Source: a virus. From it: 34,629 nt of DNA. The notes below the pieces were generated by a model, which was given only the letters and a program-made list of their open reading frames with translations, was not told where the DNA came from and did not search any database. How positions within the stretch are numbered: the first letter of the stretch is position 1; each line of letters begins with the position of its first letter. The stretch spans positions 1 through 34,629 of the IMG/VR virus record IMGVR_UViG_3300046460_000163, one strand, 5' to 3'. Of the stretch, positions 21,727 to 28,523 are shown in pieces. Position numbers and translations under genes: made by a program.

Positions 21727-23268
21727 TCACGCGAACGAGTCCGCAACGTCGTAGTCGTCAAGCACGTGCGGCCCCCGGATGAGCAGCGCCCAGCGCGCGA
21801 ACGTCACCGCGCACAACGGGCTGATGTCCACCAGCGAGCTCGTGCGGTCCAGCGTCCACGCGTCTCCGTTGCGCCTTGTGCGGGCGCCGTTCACCGCGGC
21901 GGTCAGCGGTACCTGGTCGATGTGCCGGGCAGTGCTCTGGTTGAACGCATCGGCCAGCTGCCCGCACGCCTCGGTGATGTCTCCGCTCCGCATCACCGCC
22001 AGGTCGCCGCGCTCCGGGTGCTCCTTGTCCGTGGGTATGTCGATGCCCGCGGCCACCAGGTCGTCGATGAGCGACCCGGCCGGCGCACCCGCGCTCGCAA
22101 TGGCCACAGCCACGGGGTTCCATAGCTTGGCCAGCTTCACCACGGCGGGCACCACCCAATCCGTACCGGGACGGCGCGCCACGACCTCCAGATGGACCTT
22201 CCCATCCGGCCGCAGCGAGGCGGCGCCGATGGACGCATGCGCACGGTCCTGGGACACGTCGATCGCGAACGCCACATCCCGGGTCGGCTTGCTCGCCTTG
22301 TCGGCCAGCCCCGGCCACGCCCCCTTCGGGACGTTCGGATCCGTCGGCGGCGTCGGCTTGCGGGTGCGGTTCAGGTACGCCCGGTCGAACTCCGCCGGGT
22401 CCAACTTCACCAGTTCCGCAGCGATGACCGCCTCAGTGACCGTGTGGCCCAGCGCGGGCAACGACGCCCACCAGGTAGCCGGATCGTCGCGCGGCATGTC
22501 CTCCGGAGCGAACCACTCGAAGTAGCAGACGCCTGGCCACTCGCCGGACTTCCACGCCGCCTCGATCAGCGCCCGCCCGATGGCCCGCTTCTTATTGAGC
22601 CACGCCGACTTGGTCGTGCCGCCCGCCGACGCCCACCACAACTGCGCCATGGGCCGCGTCGTCATCGCTGGAGAGAACGCCTGCTCCAGCCGGTCGTCCT
22701 CATGCTTGAAAGCCTCGTCAATGATCCCGAGGTCGAGCGCTGGACCGTGCCCGGCCGACTCGGTGTTGGCGGTGATACCCATGCGCGACCGGGTCGCCGG
22801 CCACAGGATCTTCTCGTTGCCGTTCGACTTGCGGATCCGTGCCCGCTTCGCCAGGTCGGAGTCTGAGATCTTCTCCCAGAACTCATCCTCCCAGCGCTGC
22901 CGCGCCATGTTCCTGTCCTGCGCCGCGTAGATGATGTTCTGCCGGTGCCACGCCATGGCCCGGTGGACCTGCAGCGCCAGGATCAACTCCGTCTTGCCCT
23001 GCTGCCGCGACACCGACAGTCCGGCCTCGCGGTGGACGAACACCCCGGTCTCAGGATCCAGTTCGAGGGCGACGTCTGTGACGTACTTCTGCCACGGCAT
23101 CGGCGGCGCGCCGAGCCGCTCCATCACCTTCCACAGCTTCGGCCCCAGCGACGGCCGGTCCGGATGCCGGGGCGTACCCCAACGTGGCGGACACGCCAGC
23201 CCGTACCGCTCCAGCAGGTCCTCGGCGAACTCAGTCGGGGCTTGCCAGGTCTCCGAGGTCGTCGTCAT
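21727..23268 (-). CDS. Terminase large subunit, 513 aa
   Basis: ATP-driven packaging motor and nuclease. The Walker A-like motif SRQQGKTE lies at ~87-94 (the deviant form of many terminases) and Walker B DLGIIDEAF at ~179-187. AAQDRNMARQRWE and MGITANTESAGHGPALDLG are conserved surroundings. The C-terminal RNase H-like nuclease begins at FAIDVSQDRAHA, with the first acidic residue near Asp337, and contains further acidic residues in SLIDDLVAAGI and AACGQLADAF-like helices. Adjacent HNH and small terminase genes complete the packaging module. This type with HNH nearby is usually linked to cos packaging. Confidence 0.96.
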   Translation of the reverse strand: MTTTSETWQAPTEFAEDLLERYGLACPPRWGTPRHPDRPSLGPKLWKVMERLGAPPMPWQKYVTDVALELDPETGVFVHREAGLSVSRQQGKTELILALQVHRAMAWHRQNIIYAAQDRNMARQRWEDEFWEKISDSDLAKRARIRKSNGNEKILWPATRSRMGITANTESAGHGPALDLGIIDEAFKHEDDRLEQAFSPAMTTRPMAQLWWASAGGTTKSAWLNKKRAIGRALIEAAWKSGEWPGVCYFEWFAPEDMPRDDPATWWASLPALGHTVTEAVIAAELVKLDPAEFDRAYLNRTRKPTPPTDPNVPKGAWPGLADKASKPTRDVAFAIDVSQDRAHASIGAASLRPDGKVHLEVVARRPGTDWVVPAVVKLAKLWNPVAVAIASAGAPAGSLIDDLVAAGIDIPTDKEHPERGDLAVMRSGDITEACGQLADAFNQSTARHIDQVPLTAAVNGARTRRNGDAWTLDRTSSLVDISPLCAVTFARWALLIRGPHVLDDYDVADSFA

Positions 23269-23473
23269 CGTCCACCGCCCGCCCCTCCAGCAACTGCGCG
23301 AGCGTCGCCCGCAGCTCCCGGTTCAGGGCTGGCAGCAGCCTCCCGTCCTCCCCGCCGCCGCCGTCGATGTCCTTGGCCAGGCGGTACGCCATCTCAGACA
23401 GCGAGGGCTCCACGCCCACCAGGTCGCCGAGCTGCTCGACGTCGCTGCGGACGGCTTCCTCAACGGGCCCCAT
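23231..23473 (-). CDS. Putative small terminase subunit, 80 aa
   Basis: Short acidic protein: MGPVEEAVRSDVEQLGDLVG, a helical LSEMAYRLAKDIDG, Gly-rich linker, then LRATLAQLLEGRAVDDDDDL. Its 3' end overlaps the large terminase start by 38 bases. It is shorter than most small terminases and lacks an obvious N-terminal DNA-binding HTH, but position and the VEEAV...DLE pattern match small proteins called terminase small subunits in Streptomyces phages. An alternative is a regulator that bridges HNH and large terminase. Confidence 0.65.
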   Translation of the reverse strand: MGPVEEAVRSDVEQLGDLVGVEPSLSEMAYRLAKDIDGGGGEDGRLLPALNRELRATLAQLLEGRAVDDDDDLGDLASPD

Positions 23474-23488
23474 GACGACCCCCGTTCA

Positions 23489-23558
23489 AGATCATCCCCA
23501 GGCCACGGCCGCGGGGGGAGAAAAATAAAAGCTGGGCGCGGGGCTGGGAAGATGATCT
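23489..23558. other. Candidate cos/packaging site region
   Basis: AGATCATC (23489-23496) and its reverse complement GATGATCT (23551-23558) flank 54 bp made of a G/C run (GGCCGCGGGGGG), an A-rich stretch (AGAAAAATAAAAG, ~23519-23531) and a second GC tract. The 110-bp gap between HNH and small terminase genes is a usual place for cos in HNH-encoding phages. The exact nick positions cannot be seen. Confidence 0.4.
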
Positions 23559-23583
23559 AGCTAAAAGACCAGGTCAGTAGCGG

Positions 23584-23874
23584 TCACGGTCCGGCGAACC
23601 AGTCGACCGATGTGACCAGGCGGGTGACCTCGCTCAGCGGCTTGTTGCTCTTCTCGCCGTTGCAGTTCCTCAGGCAGGTCGGGCACTTGTTGATGCCGTG
23701 GATGGGCGCGAGGTTGTCGGGGTCGGTCTTGGCGCCGCCCTTGCTGACGGGGATGACGTGGTCCGTCTCGTCTGCTCCGGTGTGGCCGCACACGATGCAC
23801 ACGTCGGACTCGGCGAGGATGCGCGCGCGCACCTTGCGGTAGTCGTAGGAGGTGAGGTCGGCGCGGCCTGCCAT
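23584..23874 (-). CDS. HNH endonuclease, 96 aa
   Basis: Compact HNH enzyme of the HK97 gp74 type. A Zn-knuckle CIVC (residues 26-29), the catalytic ADETDHVIPVSKGGAKTD, DNLAPIHGINKCPTCLRNCN and NGEKSNKPL supply the H-N-N triad and the second pair of Zn cysteines. Such enzymes stimulate terminase cutting at cos and are required for packaging in many cos phages. It is located directly upstream of the terminase genes. The ATG is at 23872-23874. Confidence 0.95.
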   Translation of the reverse strand: MAGRADLTSYDYRKVRARILAESDVCIVCGHTGADETDHVIPVSKGGAKTDPDNLAPIHGINKCPTCLRNCNGEKSNKPLSEVTRLVTSVDWFAGP

Positions 23875-23894
23875 GGCTACCTCCGGACATGCGT

Positions 23895-23928
23895 CGGCCC
23901 GGCCTCGCTCGTGGCGGCGGCCGGGCCG
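23895..23928. terminator. Hairpin between lipoprotein and HNH genes
   Basis: Stem CGGCCCGGCC (23895-23904) with its complement at 23919-23928 and a 14-base loop, directly after the lipoprotein stop (23936) in the direction of transcription. Likely a terminator insulating the lipoprotein message from the late genes. Confidence 0.65.
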
Positions 23929-23935
23929 GGGTGTG

Positions 23936-24328
23936 TCAGTTGGGGCAGAGCAGCGCCTTGAGCGTCGTGTTGATGGCCTGGGCTTCGGCGTCGGTGACCT
24001 GGTGGTTGCTGGTGGAGAAGCGGGCCTGCGCGTTGCTCACAACATTGGCGCTGCCGCCGGTGATGCTGGAGCACTGGTTGCGCGCGTTGCTGATGGCCTT
24101 GTCCTCGTCGGCGGCCAGGCTCGGGTCGATGGTCTTGAGTGCGGCGAGGATTGCGACGCGCGTGGCTGCGTCGGGCGCTGCGGGGAGGCCGGCGGCGGCC
24201 TCGATGCTGGACGTGACGCTGGTGGGCGTGGCGCTGGTGGCGGCATTGGCGTCGTCGCTGCTGCTGCAGGCGGTGAGCGCGAGCAGGGCGGTGGCGGTGA
24301 GCGCCGCGGTGGCGAGGGTTCTACGCAT
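23936..24328 (-). CDS. Phage-encoded lipoprotein, 130 aa
   Basis: Starts at ATG 24326-24328: MRRTLATAALTATALLALTACSSSDD, a textbook signal peptide with basic n-region and lipobox LTAC, so Cys21 should be lipidated and the protein held on the outer face of the membrane. The mature part has a Ser/Ala/Thr linker and a helical domain with two Cys (SNARNQCSSITGG and TTLKALLCPN) that probably form a disulphide, recalling DUF732-like small domains. It is set between two terminators with an 18-bp dyad upstream, so it looks like a separately controlled moron expressed in lysogens. Superinfection exclusion is a plausible role, not shown by sequence. Confidence 0.8.
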   Translation of the reverse strand: MRRTLATAALTATALLALTACSSSDDANAATSATPTSVTSSIEAAAGLPAAPDAATRVAILAALKTIDPSLAADEDKAISNARNQCSSITGGSANVVSNAQARFSTSNHQVTDAEAQAINTTLKALLCPN

Positions 24329-24379
24329 GCCGTGCAGCGTGTCGTCCGGGCTGCGGTGTTGTGCCGGGTATGGCGGTTC

Positions 24380-24397
24380 TGTCACTGGGCTGTGACA
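24380..24397. promoter_or_regulatory. 18-bp dyad upstream of the lipoprotein, candidate operator
   Basis: TGTCAC-TGGGCT-GTGACA: perfect 6-bp inverted repeat with a six-base spacer, 52 bp upstream of the lipoprotein start and just beyond the early-operon terminator. GTGACA on the leftward strand also resembles a -35 box, so a bound regulator could cover the promoter. Confidence 0.55.
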
Positions 24398-24404
24398 TGA
24401 CGAA

Positions 24405-24431
24405 GGCCCCGGCTCGATGAGCTGCGGGGCC
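24405..24431. terminator. Terminator at the end of the early/transfer operon
   Basis: GGCCCCG (24405-24411) pairs with CGGGGCC (24425-24431), and an inner CTC/GAG pairing lengthens the stem. It lies after the Xis-like gene stop (24485) and before the lipoprotein promoter region. Confidence 0.7.
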
Positions 24432-24484
24432 TGCCTGCGGGCACAGTTGTTCACCGAGATCGTTACACGGCGCTGACCTGCGGG

Positions 24485-24685
24485 TCAAGCGGCTACGCGG
24501 AGGCGGCGCTTGGTGTCGAGGGCGATGACGTCCTGGACGGCGTACCAGGGCTGTCGGGGGCTGCCGCCGGCGCGGGCGAGCTGGCCTCGGTGGACGAGCT
24601 GGCGGACGCCGCCGAGCTTGATGCCGAGGCACTGGGCGACCTGGTGGGCGGTCATGTAGCCGGGGGGCAGGTACAGGGGCTCCAT
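24485..24685 (-). CDS. MerR/Xis-like helix-turn-helix protein, 66 aa
   Basis: Small winged-HTH of the excisionase/HTH_17 type: MTAHQVAQCLGIKLGGVRQL, then VHRGQLARAGGSPRQPWYAV with WYAVQDVIALDTKRRL forming the wing and terminal helix. Such proteins serve as Xis or regulators in actinomycete integrative elements, where they usually sit just before a tyrosine integrase. Here the integrase is a serine type and lies 20 kb away, so the protein may be a directionality factor, a transfer-operon regulator, or a relic. The ATG 24683-24685 is next to a hairpin that can mask the ribosome-binding site, and the promoter upstream is framed by palindromes. Confidence 0.8.
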   Translation of the reverse strand: MEPLYLPPGYMTAHQVAQCLGIKLGGVRQLVHRGQLARAGGSPRQPWYAVQDVIALDTKRRLRVAA

Positions 24686-24714
24686 GGCCCCATGATGCCC
24701 TGTGGGGCCTTTTT
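24686..24714. terminator. Hairpin in the leader of the Xis-like gene
   Basis: GGCCCCA (24686-24692) pairs with TGGGGCC (24703-24709). On the plus strand it is followed by five T's, a good intrinsic terminator for rightward (antisense) transcription. On the minus strand the TGGGGCC-complement arm lies immediately before the ATG of the Xis-like gene, so the hairpin would hide its GGGG ribosome-binding site. Confidence 0.6.
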
Positions 24715-24764
24715 CGCGGCGCCGCGAGGATGGTCGAAACCCGAAACTTGGCAGCTCAGGGCCG

Positions 24765-24809
24765 ATATCAGGGCCGAAACCGGTTTCGGATCAAGGTGAA
24801 ACCGGTTTC
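24765..24809 (-). promoter_or_regulatory. Promoter with two palindromic operators before the Xis-like gene
   Basis: Read leftward: palindrome GAAACCGGTTTC (24798-24809), -35-like TTGATC (24789-24794), palindrome CCGAAACCGGTTTCGG (24774-24789), and -10-like TGATAT (24765-24770) with an 18-bp spacer. The two palindrome centres are 22 bp apart, two helical turns. Further GAAAC half-sites lie at 24736-24740 and 24743-24747. A dimeric regulator bound here would block polymerase. The promoter would drive the Xis-like gene from just inside the end of the translocase gene. Confidence 0.68.
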
Positions 24810-24821
24810 GCCCCCGAACGG

Positions 24822-26912
24822 CTACCCGTCGACCTCTCCGGCGTCCTCCGGAAGGTCCGCGTATCGGACGCCCTTGGCGCCGCCGCAGCACTCCCGGATG
24901 CTGATCTGCCGGGTCGCTACCTTGTGCGGCTTCAACGCGGCGCTGAGCATCGTCGAGCGGGCCCCGGCGTCGGGCTCGTCCATCCACAACCCGTACAGGT
25001 CGGCCCGGTACTTGGCGAGGGCCTCGACGAGCCGGTGTGAGTGGACTGTGTCGACGCCGTCGGGCCAGATGGCGCGCAGGTGGTCGACGACGGTCTCGAT
25101 GTCGAGCTCGGCGACGTGCTCGCCCACGGACTGCCCGGTCAGCGTGCCGGCGGCGGTGCGCAGGGCGAGCGCCCTTTTGCCGATGTCCTCGGCCTCGGTC
25201 TGTTTGATGAACGCTGCCCGCACGGTGATGCCTTCGCGGCCGCGGGCCAGGATGCCGGTGCCCTGCTCGTCGACGGAGATGTCGGTGGCGCGCAGGCCGC
25301 GGTCGTAGGCGCCGGTGCCGAGCACGTTGTTGTTGGCGCGCCAGTCCATGACGGCCAGGCACAGCCGCGTGCCGACCGAGCTCGACACGGAGGTGGGCAG
25401 GCTCGGGGCGTCGGGGTTCTGGGTGAGCAGGATCAGGATCAGCCCGTAGGCCCGCCCCTTCTTGATCAGGCGCGTGCACAGGGCGGCGGCTTCCTCCTTG
25501 TACTCGGGGTGGGTGAACAGCTCCTGGACCTCGTCGACGACGATGACGCGCGGGCCGAGGTTCTGCTCGGGGTACTTCTCGGACAGGGCGCGGGTGACCT
25601 TGCGGCCCTCGGGGACCTCGGACGCGGGCAGGGACTTGATGAACTTCGCGCGCCGCTGGTACTCGGCGATCCCGGAGCGCAGGCCGGCGAGCGCGGCCTC
25701 CAGGTCCTCGTCCTCGTCGCCGGACACGTAGCGGTGGCAGACGGGCTTGACGGAGTCGAGGTCGCCGGACCCTTTGAGCTCGTAAATCCACAGCTCAGCG
25801 GTCGGGTCGAGGGCCACGCCGAGGACGATGGCCAGGGCGCACGAGGTCTTGCCGGAGCCGGGGATGCCGCCTGCCAGCAGGTTGGAGTACATGAGGGTGA
25901 TCTCGACGAGGTTGCCGCGCGGGTCGAAGCCGAACGGCAGCGGCTGGTACACGTCGGCCTGGCCGTCCTTCATCAGCGGCCACAGCTTGCGGGGCGCCTT
26001 GGCCGGGTCGCTCTGGGCGACCCACAGCACCAGGCGGCCCGGGTGGGCGCTGCGGTCGCCCTCTGGCCACACGGTGGAGATGGGGCGGCGCATGGCGGCG
26101 GCGAGGGCGGCGCGCTTCTCCAGGACAGCGGTGGCTTCAATGCCGGGCGGCAGGTCGACCTCGGCGCGCCAGCCGGGCCCGTCGCGCTGGACCTCGGCGG
26201 CGAACTCGATGCCGCGCCGTCCCTTCTTGCCTTCGATGCCGATCGCGGCCAGGGCCTCGAACACCTCGGTGCTGTCGAGGGGCCGCATGTGGCGGACGGA
26301 CACGTACCGGGTGATGAGCGGCCGGTCGGCGCGGCGGCCGGCCACGCCGAGGGCGGCCAGGCATGCGATGCCGGCGAGGGCGGTCCAGCCGGGGACGATG
26401 AACGCCGCCACGGTGGTGGCGATGGTGGTGGCTGCGGTGATGGTGATGGACATGATGCGGCGGGGCCGGATGCGACGGGAGCGTTCGCGGGACAGGTTGA
26501 GCCACGCGTCGATGTCGGCGGTGGTGGCGGCTTTGGCTTCGACGGGGCGGGCTTCGGCGTCGACGACCCACCGGAACCACTTGACGGTGAGCCGCCAGGC
26601 GCCGCGCGGTGAGCGGCCGGTCAGGCGCACGACGTAGACGGGGATGCGGACGGTGTGGAAGGCGGTGACGTGGGCGAGGTAGCCGGCGGTGTAGCGGGCG
26701 GCGGTGGTGAACTCGGTGGCGTTGCGCAGGAAGGTGGGGATGACGGGCGGGGCTTCTTGCAGGTAGGCGCGGCGTTCGGCGATCCATGTGCCGTCGGGGT
26801 CGGCGGTGTCGGGCAGGTCGACGGGGCGGGGGACTTCGACGGCTTCGACGTACTCGGGTTCGGGTTCGACGGTGTCGGTGTCCTTGACGAGGCGGAGGAC
26901 GTTCTCCGTCAT
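24822..26912 (-). CDS. FtsK/SpoIIIE-type DNA translocase, plasmid/ICE transfer (TraB/TraSA-like), 696 aa
   Basis: An N-terminal ~150-residue cytosolic part is followed by two membrane segments (~155-190: IMSITITAATTIATTVAAFI, LAGIACLAALGVAG). The motor domain has Walker A GGIPGSGKTS (348-357), YELKGSGDLD and Walker B RVIVVDEVQEL (~455-465), plus ILILLTQNPDAPSLPTSV. The C-terminus (ETVVDHLRAIWPDGVDTVHS to MLSAALKPHKVATRQISI) is a winged-helix-like domain, like the sequence-reading gamma domain of TraB proteins that bind clt repeats. In Streptomyces plasmids and AICEs one such protein moves double-stranded DNA between mycelial compartments. The start ATG 26910-26912 has GGAGAG upstream. Its neighbours are Spd-like membrane proteins. 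Role in a phage is open: transfer, segregation or ejection support. Confidence 0.92.
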   Translation of the reverse strand: MTENVLRLVKDTDTVEPEPEYVEAVEVPRPVDLPDTADPDGTWIAERRAYLQEAPPVIPTFLRNATEFTTAARYTAGYLAHVTAFHTVRIPVYVVRLTGRSPRGAWRLTVKWFRWVVDAEARPVEAKAATTADIDAWLNLSRERSRRIRPRRIMSITITAATTIATTVAAFIVPGWTALAGIACLAALGVAGRRADRPLITRYVSVRHMRPLDSTEVFEALAAIGIEGKKGRRGIEFAAEVQRDGPGWRAEVDLPPGIEATAVLEKRAALAAAMRRPISTVWPEGDRSAHPGRLVLWVAQSDPAKAPRKLWPLMKDGQADVYQPLPFGFDPRGNLVEITLMYSNLLAGGIPGSGKTSCALAIVLGVALDPTAELWIYELKGSGDLDSVKPVCHRYVSGDEDEDLEAALAGLRSGIAEYQRRAKFIKSLPASEVPEGRKVTRALSEKYPEQNLGPRVIVVDEVQELFTHPEYKEEAAALCTRLIKKGRAYGLILILLTQNPDAPSLPTSVSSSVGTRLCLAVMDWRANNNVLGTGAYDRGLRATDISVDEQGTGILARGREGITVRAAFIKQTEAEDIGKRALALRTAAGTLTGQSVGEHVAELDIETVVDHLRAIWPDGVDTVHSHRLVEALAKYRADLYGLWMDEPDAGARSTMLSAALKPHKVATRQISIRECCGGAKGVRYADLPEDAGEVDG

Positions 26913-26946
26913 GCTGGTCTCTCCAGTGCTCGTGTGGGTGCTGGGG

Positions 26947-26988
26947 CCCGGGGCGGTCGGCTGCTTGGCGGTGGACGGCCGCCCCGGG
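26947..26988. terminator. Hairpin upstream of the translocase gene
   Basis: CCCGGGGCGG (26947-26956) pairs with CCGCCCCGGG (26979-26988), 10-bp perfect stem and a 22-base loop, in the 79-bp gap between the 58-residue gene and the translocase. It may attenuate expression of the translocase relative to the Spd-like genes. Confidence 0.55.
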
Positions 26989-26991
26989 TGG

Positions 26992-27168
26992 CTAGTTGGT
27001 CTTCTTGGCGCGCTTGCGGGCCTGCTCGTCGATGCGGTCGAGCTTGCGGTCGATGTCGCTGAGGTCGACGCCCTCGCCGGCCAATGAGCGCTTGCAGCCG
27101 CGCACGATCAGTCCGGCCCTGCGCCACTTCTCAGCCGTCGTGTACTCGGGCTTGTCGTCGTCGTGCAT
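26992..27168 (-). CDS. Small basic coiled-coil protein, 58 aa
   Basis: Start at ATG 27166-27168 overlapping the stop of the upstream membrane protein by one base. Sequence MHDDDKPEYTTAEKWRRAGL, IVRGCKRSLAGEGVDLSDID and a Lys/Arg-rich end (RKLDRIDEQARKRAKKTN). It resembles small accessory proteins encoded before tra genes in Streptomyces elements. No catalytic motif is visible. A DNA- or translocase-binding helper is plausible but unproven. Confidence 0.75.
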   Translation of the reverse strand: MHDDDKPEYTTAEKWRRAGLIVRGCKRSLAGEGVDLSDIDRKLDRIDEQARKRAKKTN

Positions 27169-27476
27169 CACTTGCCGCCCTTCCGAATGTCCTGCCAGAC
27201 CTGCCGCAGGATGAGAACGCAGATGGTCAGGGACACGGCGGAGATGGCCACCGCGACGGCGGACAGGGCGAACGCCAGCAGGAAGATGGAGCCGCCGATG
27301 CCGATGCCGATCCACTTCGCGGCCTGCCCGGACTGCTGGGGCGCCGGCAGCGGTGCGGGCTGCTGCTGCGCCTGGACGATCTGAGCGGCCTGGACCGCGG
27401 CGAGCATCATGGCGAACTGCTCGCCCTGTCTGGCGGCCTCGACGGCGTCCTGCGAGGCCTTCTCGATGTCGGTCAT
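27168..27476 (-). CDS. Small membrane protein (Spd-like), 102 aa
   Basis: The N-terminal half is Ala/Gln-rich and probably cytosolic (ASQDAVEAARQGEQFAMMLA, AQIVQAQQQPAPLPAPQQSG). The C-terminal half has two adjacent membrane helices (AKWIGIGIGGSIFLLAFALS, AVAISAVSLTICVLILRQVW) and a basic tail. Small membrane proteins next to TraB in Streptomyces plasmids (Spd proteins) help the DNA spread through septal cross-walls. It is coupled to its neighbours by ATGA and TGATG overlaps. Confidence 0.78.
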   Translation of the reverse strand: MTDIEKASQDAVEAARQGEQFAMMLAAVQAAQIVQAQQQPAPLPAPQQSGQAAKWIGIGIGGSIFLLAFALSAVAVAISAVSLTICVLILRQVWQDIRKGGK

Positions 27477-28171
27477 GCCGTGAGTTCCTTGGCGGCGGCG
27501 AGGACGCGGCGGCCGTAGCGGTCGGTGGTTCCGAGGCGTTCGCCGACGGCCTTGCCGGAGAGGGCGGGTTGTTCCGCGAGGAGCTGGGCGATGTCGCGGA
27601 TCTGGTCGGCCGGAACCTTGTGGCGGCTGGCGAGCCAGTCGGCGGCGGTGGGCTCGGCGGGCGGTGCCGGGGGCAGTTCCGGTACGGCGGGGAGCGGGCG
27701 CTTATAGCCCTTGTCGAGGGCGAGGTGCGGAACCGGCTCCGGAACCTTGATCACGGGCCGGGGGTCGGTCCGCTGGACGAGCACCGTCACCGGTTCCGTC
27801 TGGGGTCCTGCCGGGACCTCTGTCGGCTTGGCGCGGGCGAGTGCGTGCGTCCTCCAGATCGCGATCGGAACCAGCAGCGACACGACGGTGACGAGCGCGA
27901 TGTCGACCTGCACCACCTTGGCGTCGAGGAGGTGAGCGGCGACCTGGGCGGCACCCATGAGTGCCAGCGACAGGAAGATGTCGAAGGCGCGGAACCAGCG
28001 CAGGGCTGCCACCACGTAGGCGTCGATGGCGAGCGGCAGCATCGCGGCGACGAGGACGCCGGCGCCCAGCGTCACGGCGAGCTGGTACTCGGCCGAGGCG
28101 GTGAAAGCGATGCCGGCGCCGAGCGACAGCCGGGTCAGCCAGGTGCGCATGGGGTCGGGGGTGTCGGTCAC
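27473..28171 (-). CDS. DUF2637/Spd-like membrane protein with C-terminal winged helix, 232 aa
   Basis: Starts at GTG 28169-28171 (GTGA overlap with the upstream stop). About four membrane helices lie in residues 12-108, including the diagnostic VAAMLPLAIDAYVVAALRWF segment, in which an acidic residue lies inside a membrane helix as in DUF2637 proteins. A Pro-rich cytosolic linker (~115-170) leads to a DNA-binding-like C-terminal domain (ADWLASRHKVPADQIRDIAQ to LGTTDRYGRRVLAAAKEL). DUF2637 proteins are hallmarks of actinomycete plasmids and AICEs and accompany TraB in mycelial spread. Family assignment is fairly firm; the phage function is inferred. Confidence 0.85.
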   Translation of the reverse strand: MTDTPDPMRTWLTRLSLGAGIAFTASAEYQLAVTLGAGVLVAAMLPLAIDAYVVAALRWFRAFDIFLSLALMGAAQVAAHLLDAKVVQVDIALVTVVSLLVPIAIWRTHALARAKPTEVPAGPQTEPVTVLVQRTDPRPVIKVPEPVPHLALDKGYKRPLPAVPELPPAPPAEPTAADWLASRHKVPADQIRDIAQLLAEQPALSGKAVGERLGTTDRYGRRVLAAAKELTA

Positions 28172-28353
28172 GTGAGGCTCCGGAAGGTGCGGGCGATGCG
28201 CGGCCAGGCGAGCAGGCCGGCGATGAACGCCCACACGGTGGGCTGACTTGCGGCGGCGACCAGGAGGGCGCCGAGGAAGCCGACGACGGCCGTGCCGAGG
28301 GCGGGGTAGGCGACGAGCAGGCCGAGCAGGATGCCGAGGGTGAGCCACTTCAC
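28168..28353 (-). CDS. Small hydrophobic membrane protein, 61 aa
   Basis: GTG start at 28351-28353, coupled on both sides. Two membrane helices fill nearly the whole protein (WLTLGILLGLLVAYPALGTA, VVGFLGALLVAAASQPTVWA, FIAGLLAWPRIARTFRSL). No motif. Its place directly before the DUF2637 gene suggests a small Spd-type component. It is not near the lysis cassette, so a holin role is unlikely. Confidence 0.75.
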   Translation of the reverse strand: MKWLTLGILLGLLVAYPALGTAVVGFLGALLVAAASQPTVWAFIAGLLAWPRIARTFRSLT

Positions 28354-28523
28354 GACTGGCCTCCCGCCCGGTCGATGATGGTGATGGCGCTGCGCATGGT
28401 CTGCTGCAGTTCGCCGATGCGGCCGGCGAGGTCGCGGACGAAGGCGTTCTGACCCTTGGGCTGGGCGTCGAGGGTGTCGGCGAGCAGCTGGCGGACGAGG
28501 GCGAGGGCTTCGGACTCGGTCAT
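28350..28523 (-). CDS. Small helical hypothetical protein, 57 aa
   Basis: Start at ATG 28521-28523 (ATGA overlap with upstream stop). Sequence MTESEALALVRQLLADTLDA, KGQNAFVRDLAGRIGELQQT and MRSAITIIDRAGGQS, predicted to be two or three amphipathic helices. Function unknown. Together with the two preceding small genes it forms a run of coupled acidic or helical proteins that could act as one complex. Confidence 0.72.
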   Translation of the reverse strand: MTESEALALVRQLLADTLDAQPKGQNAFVRDLAGRIGELQQTMRSAITIIDRAGGQS

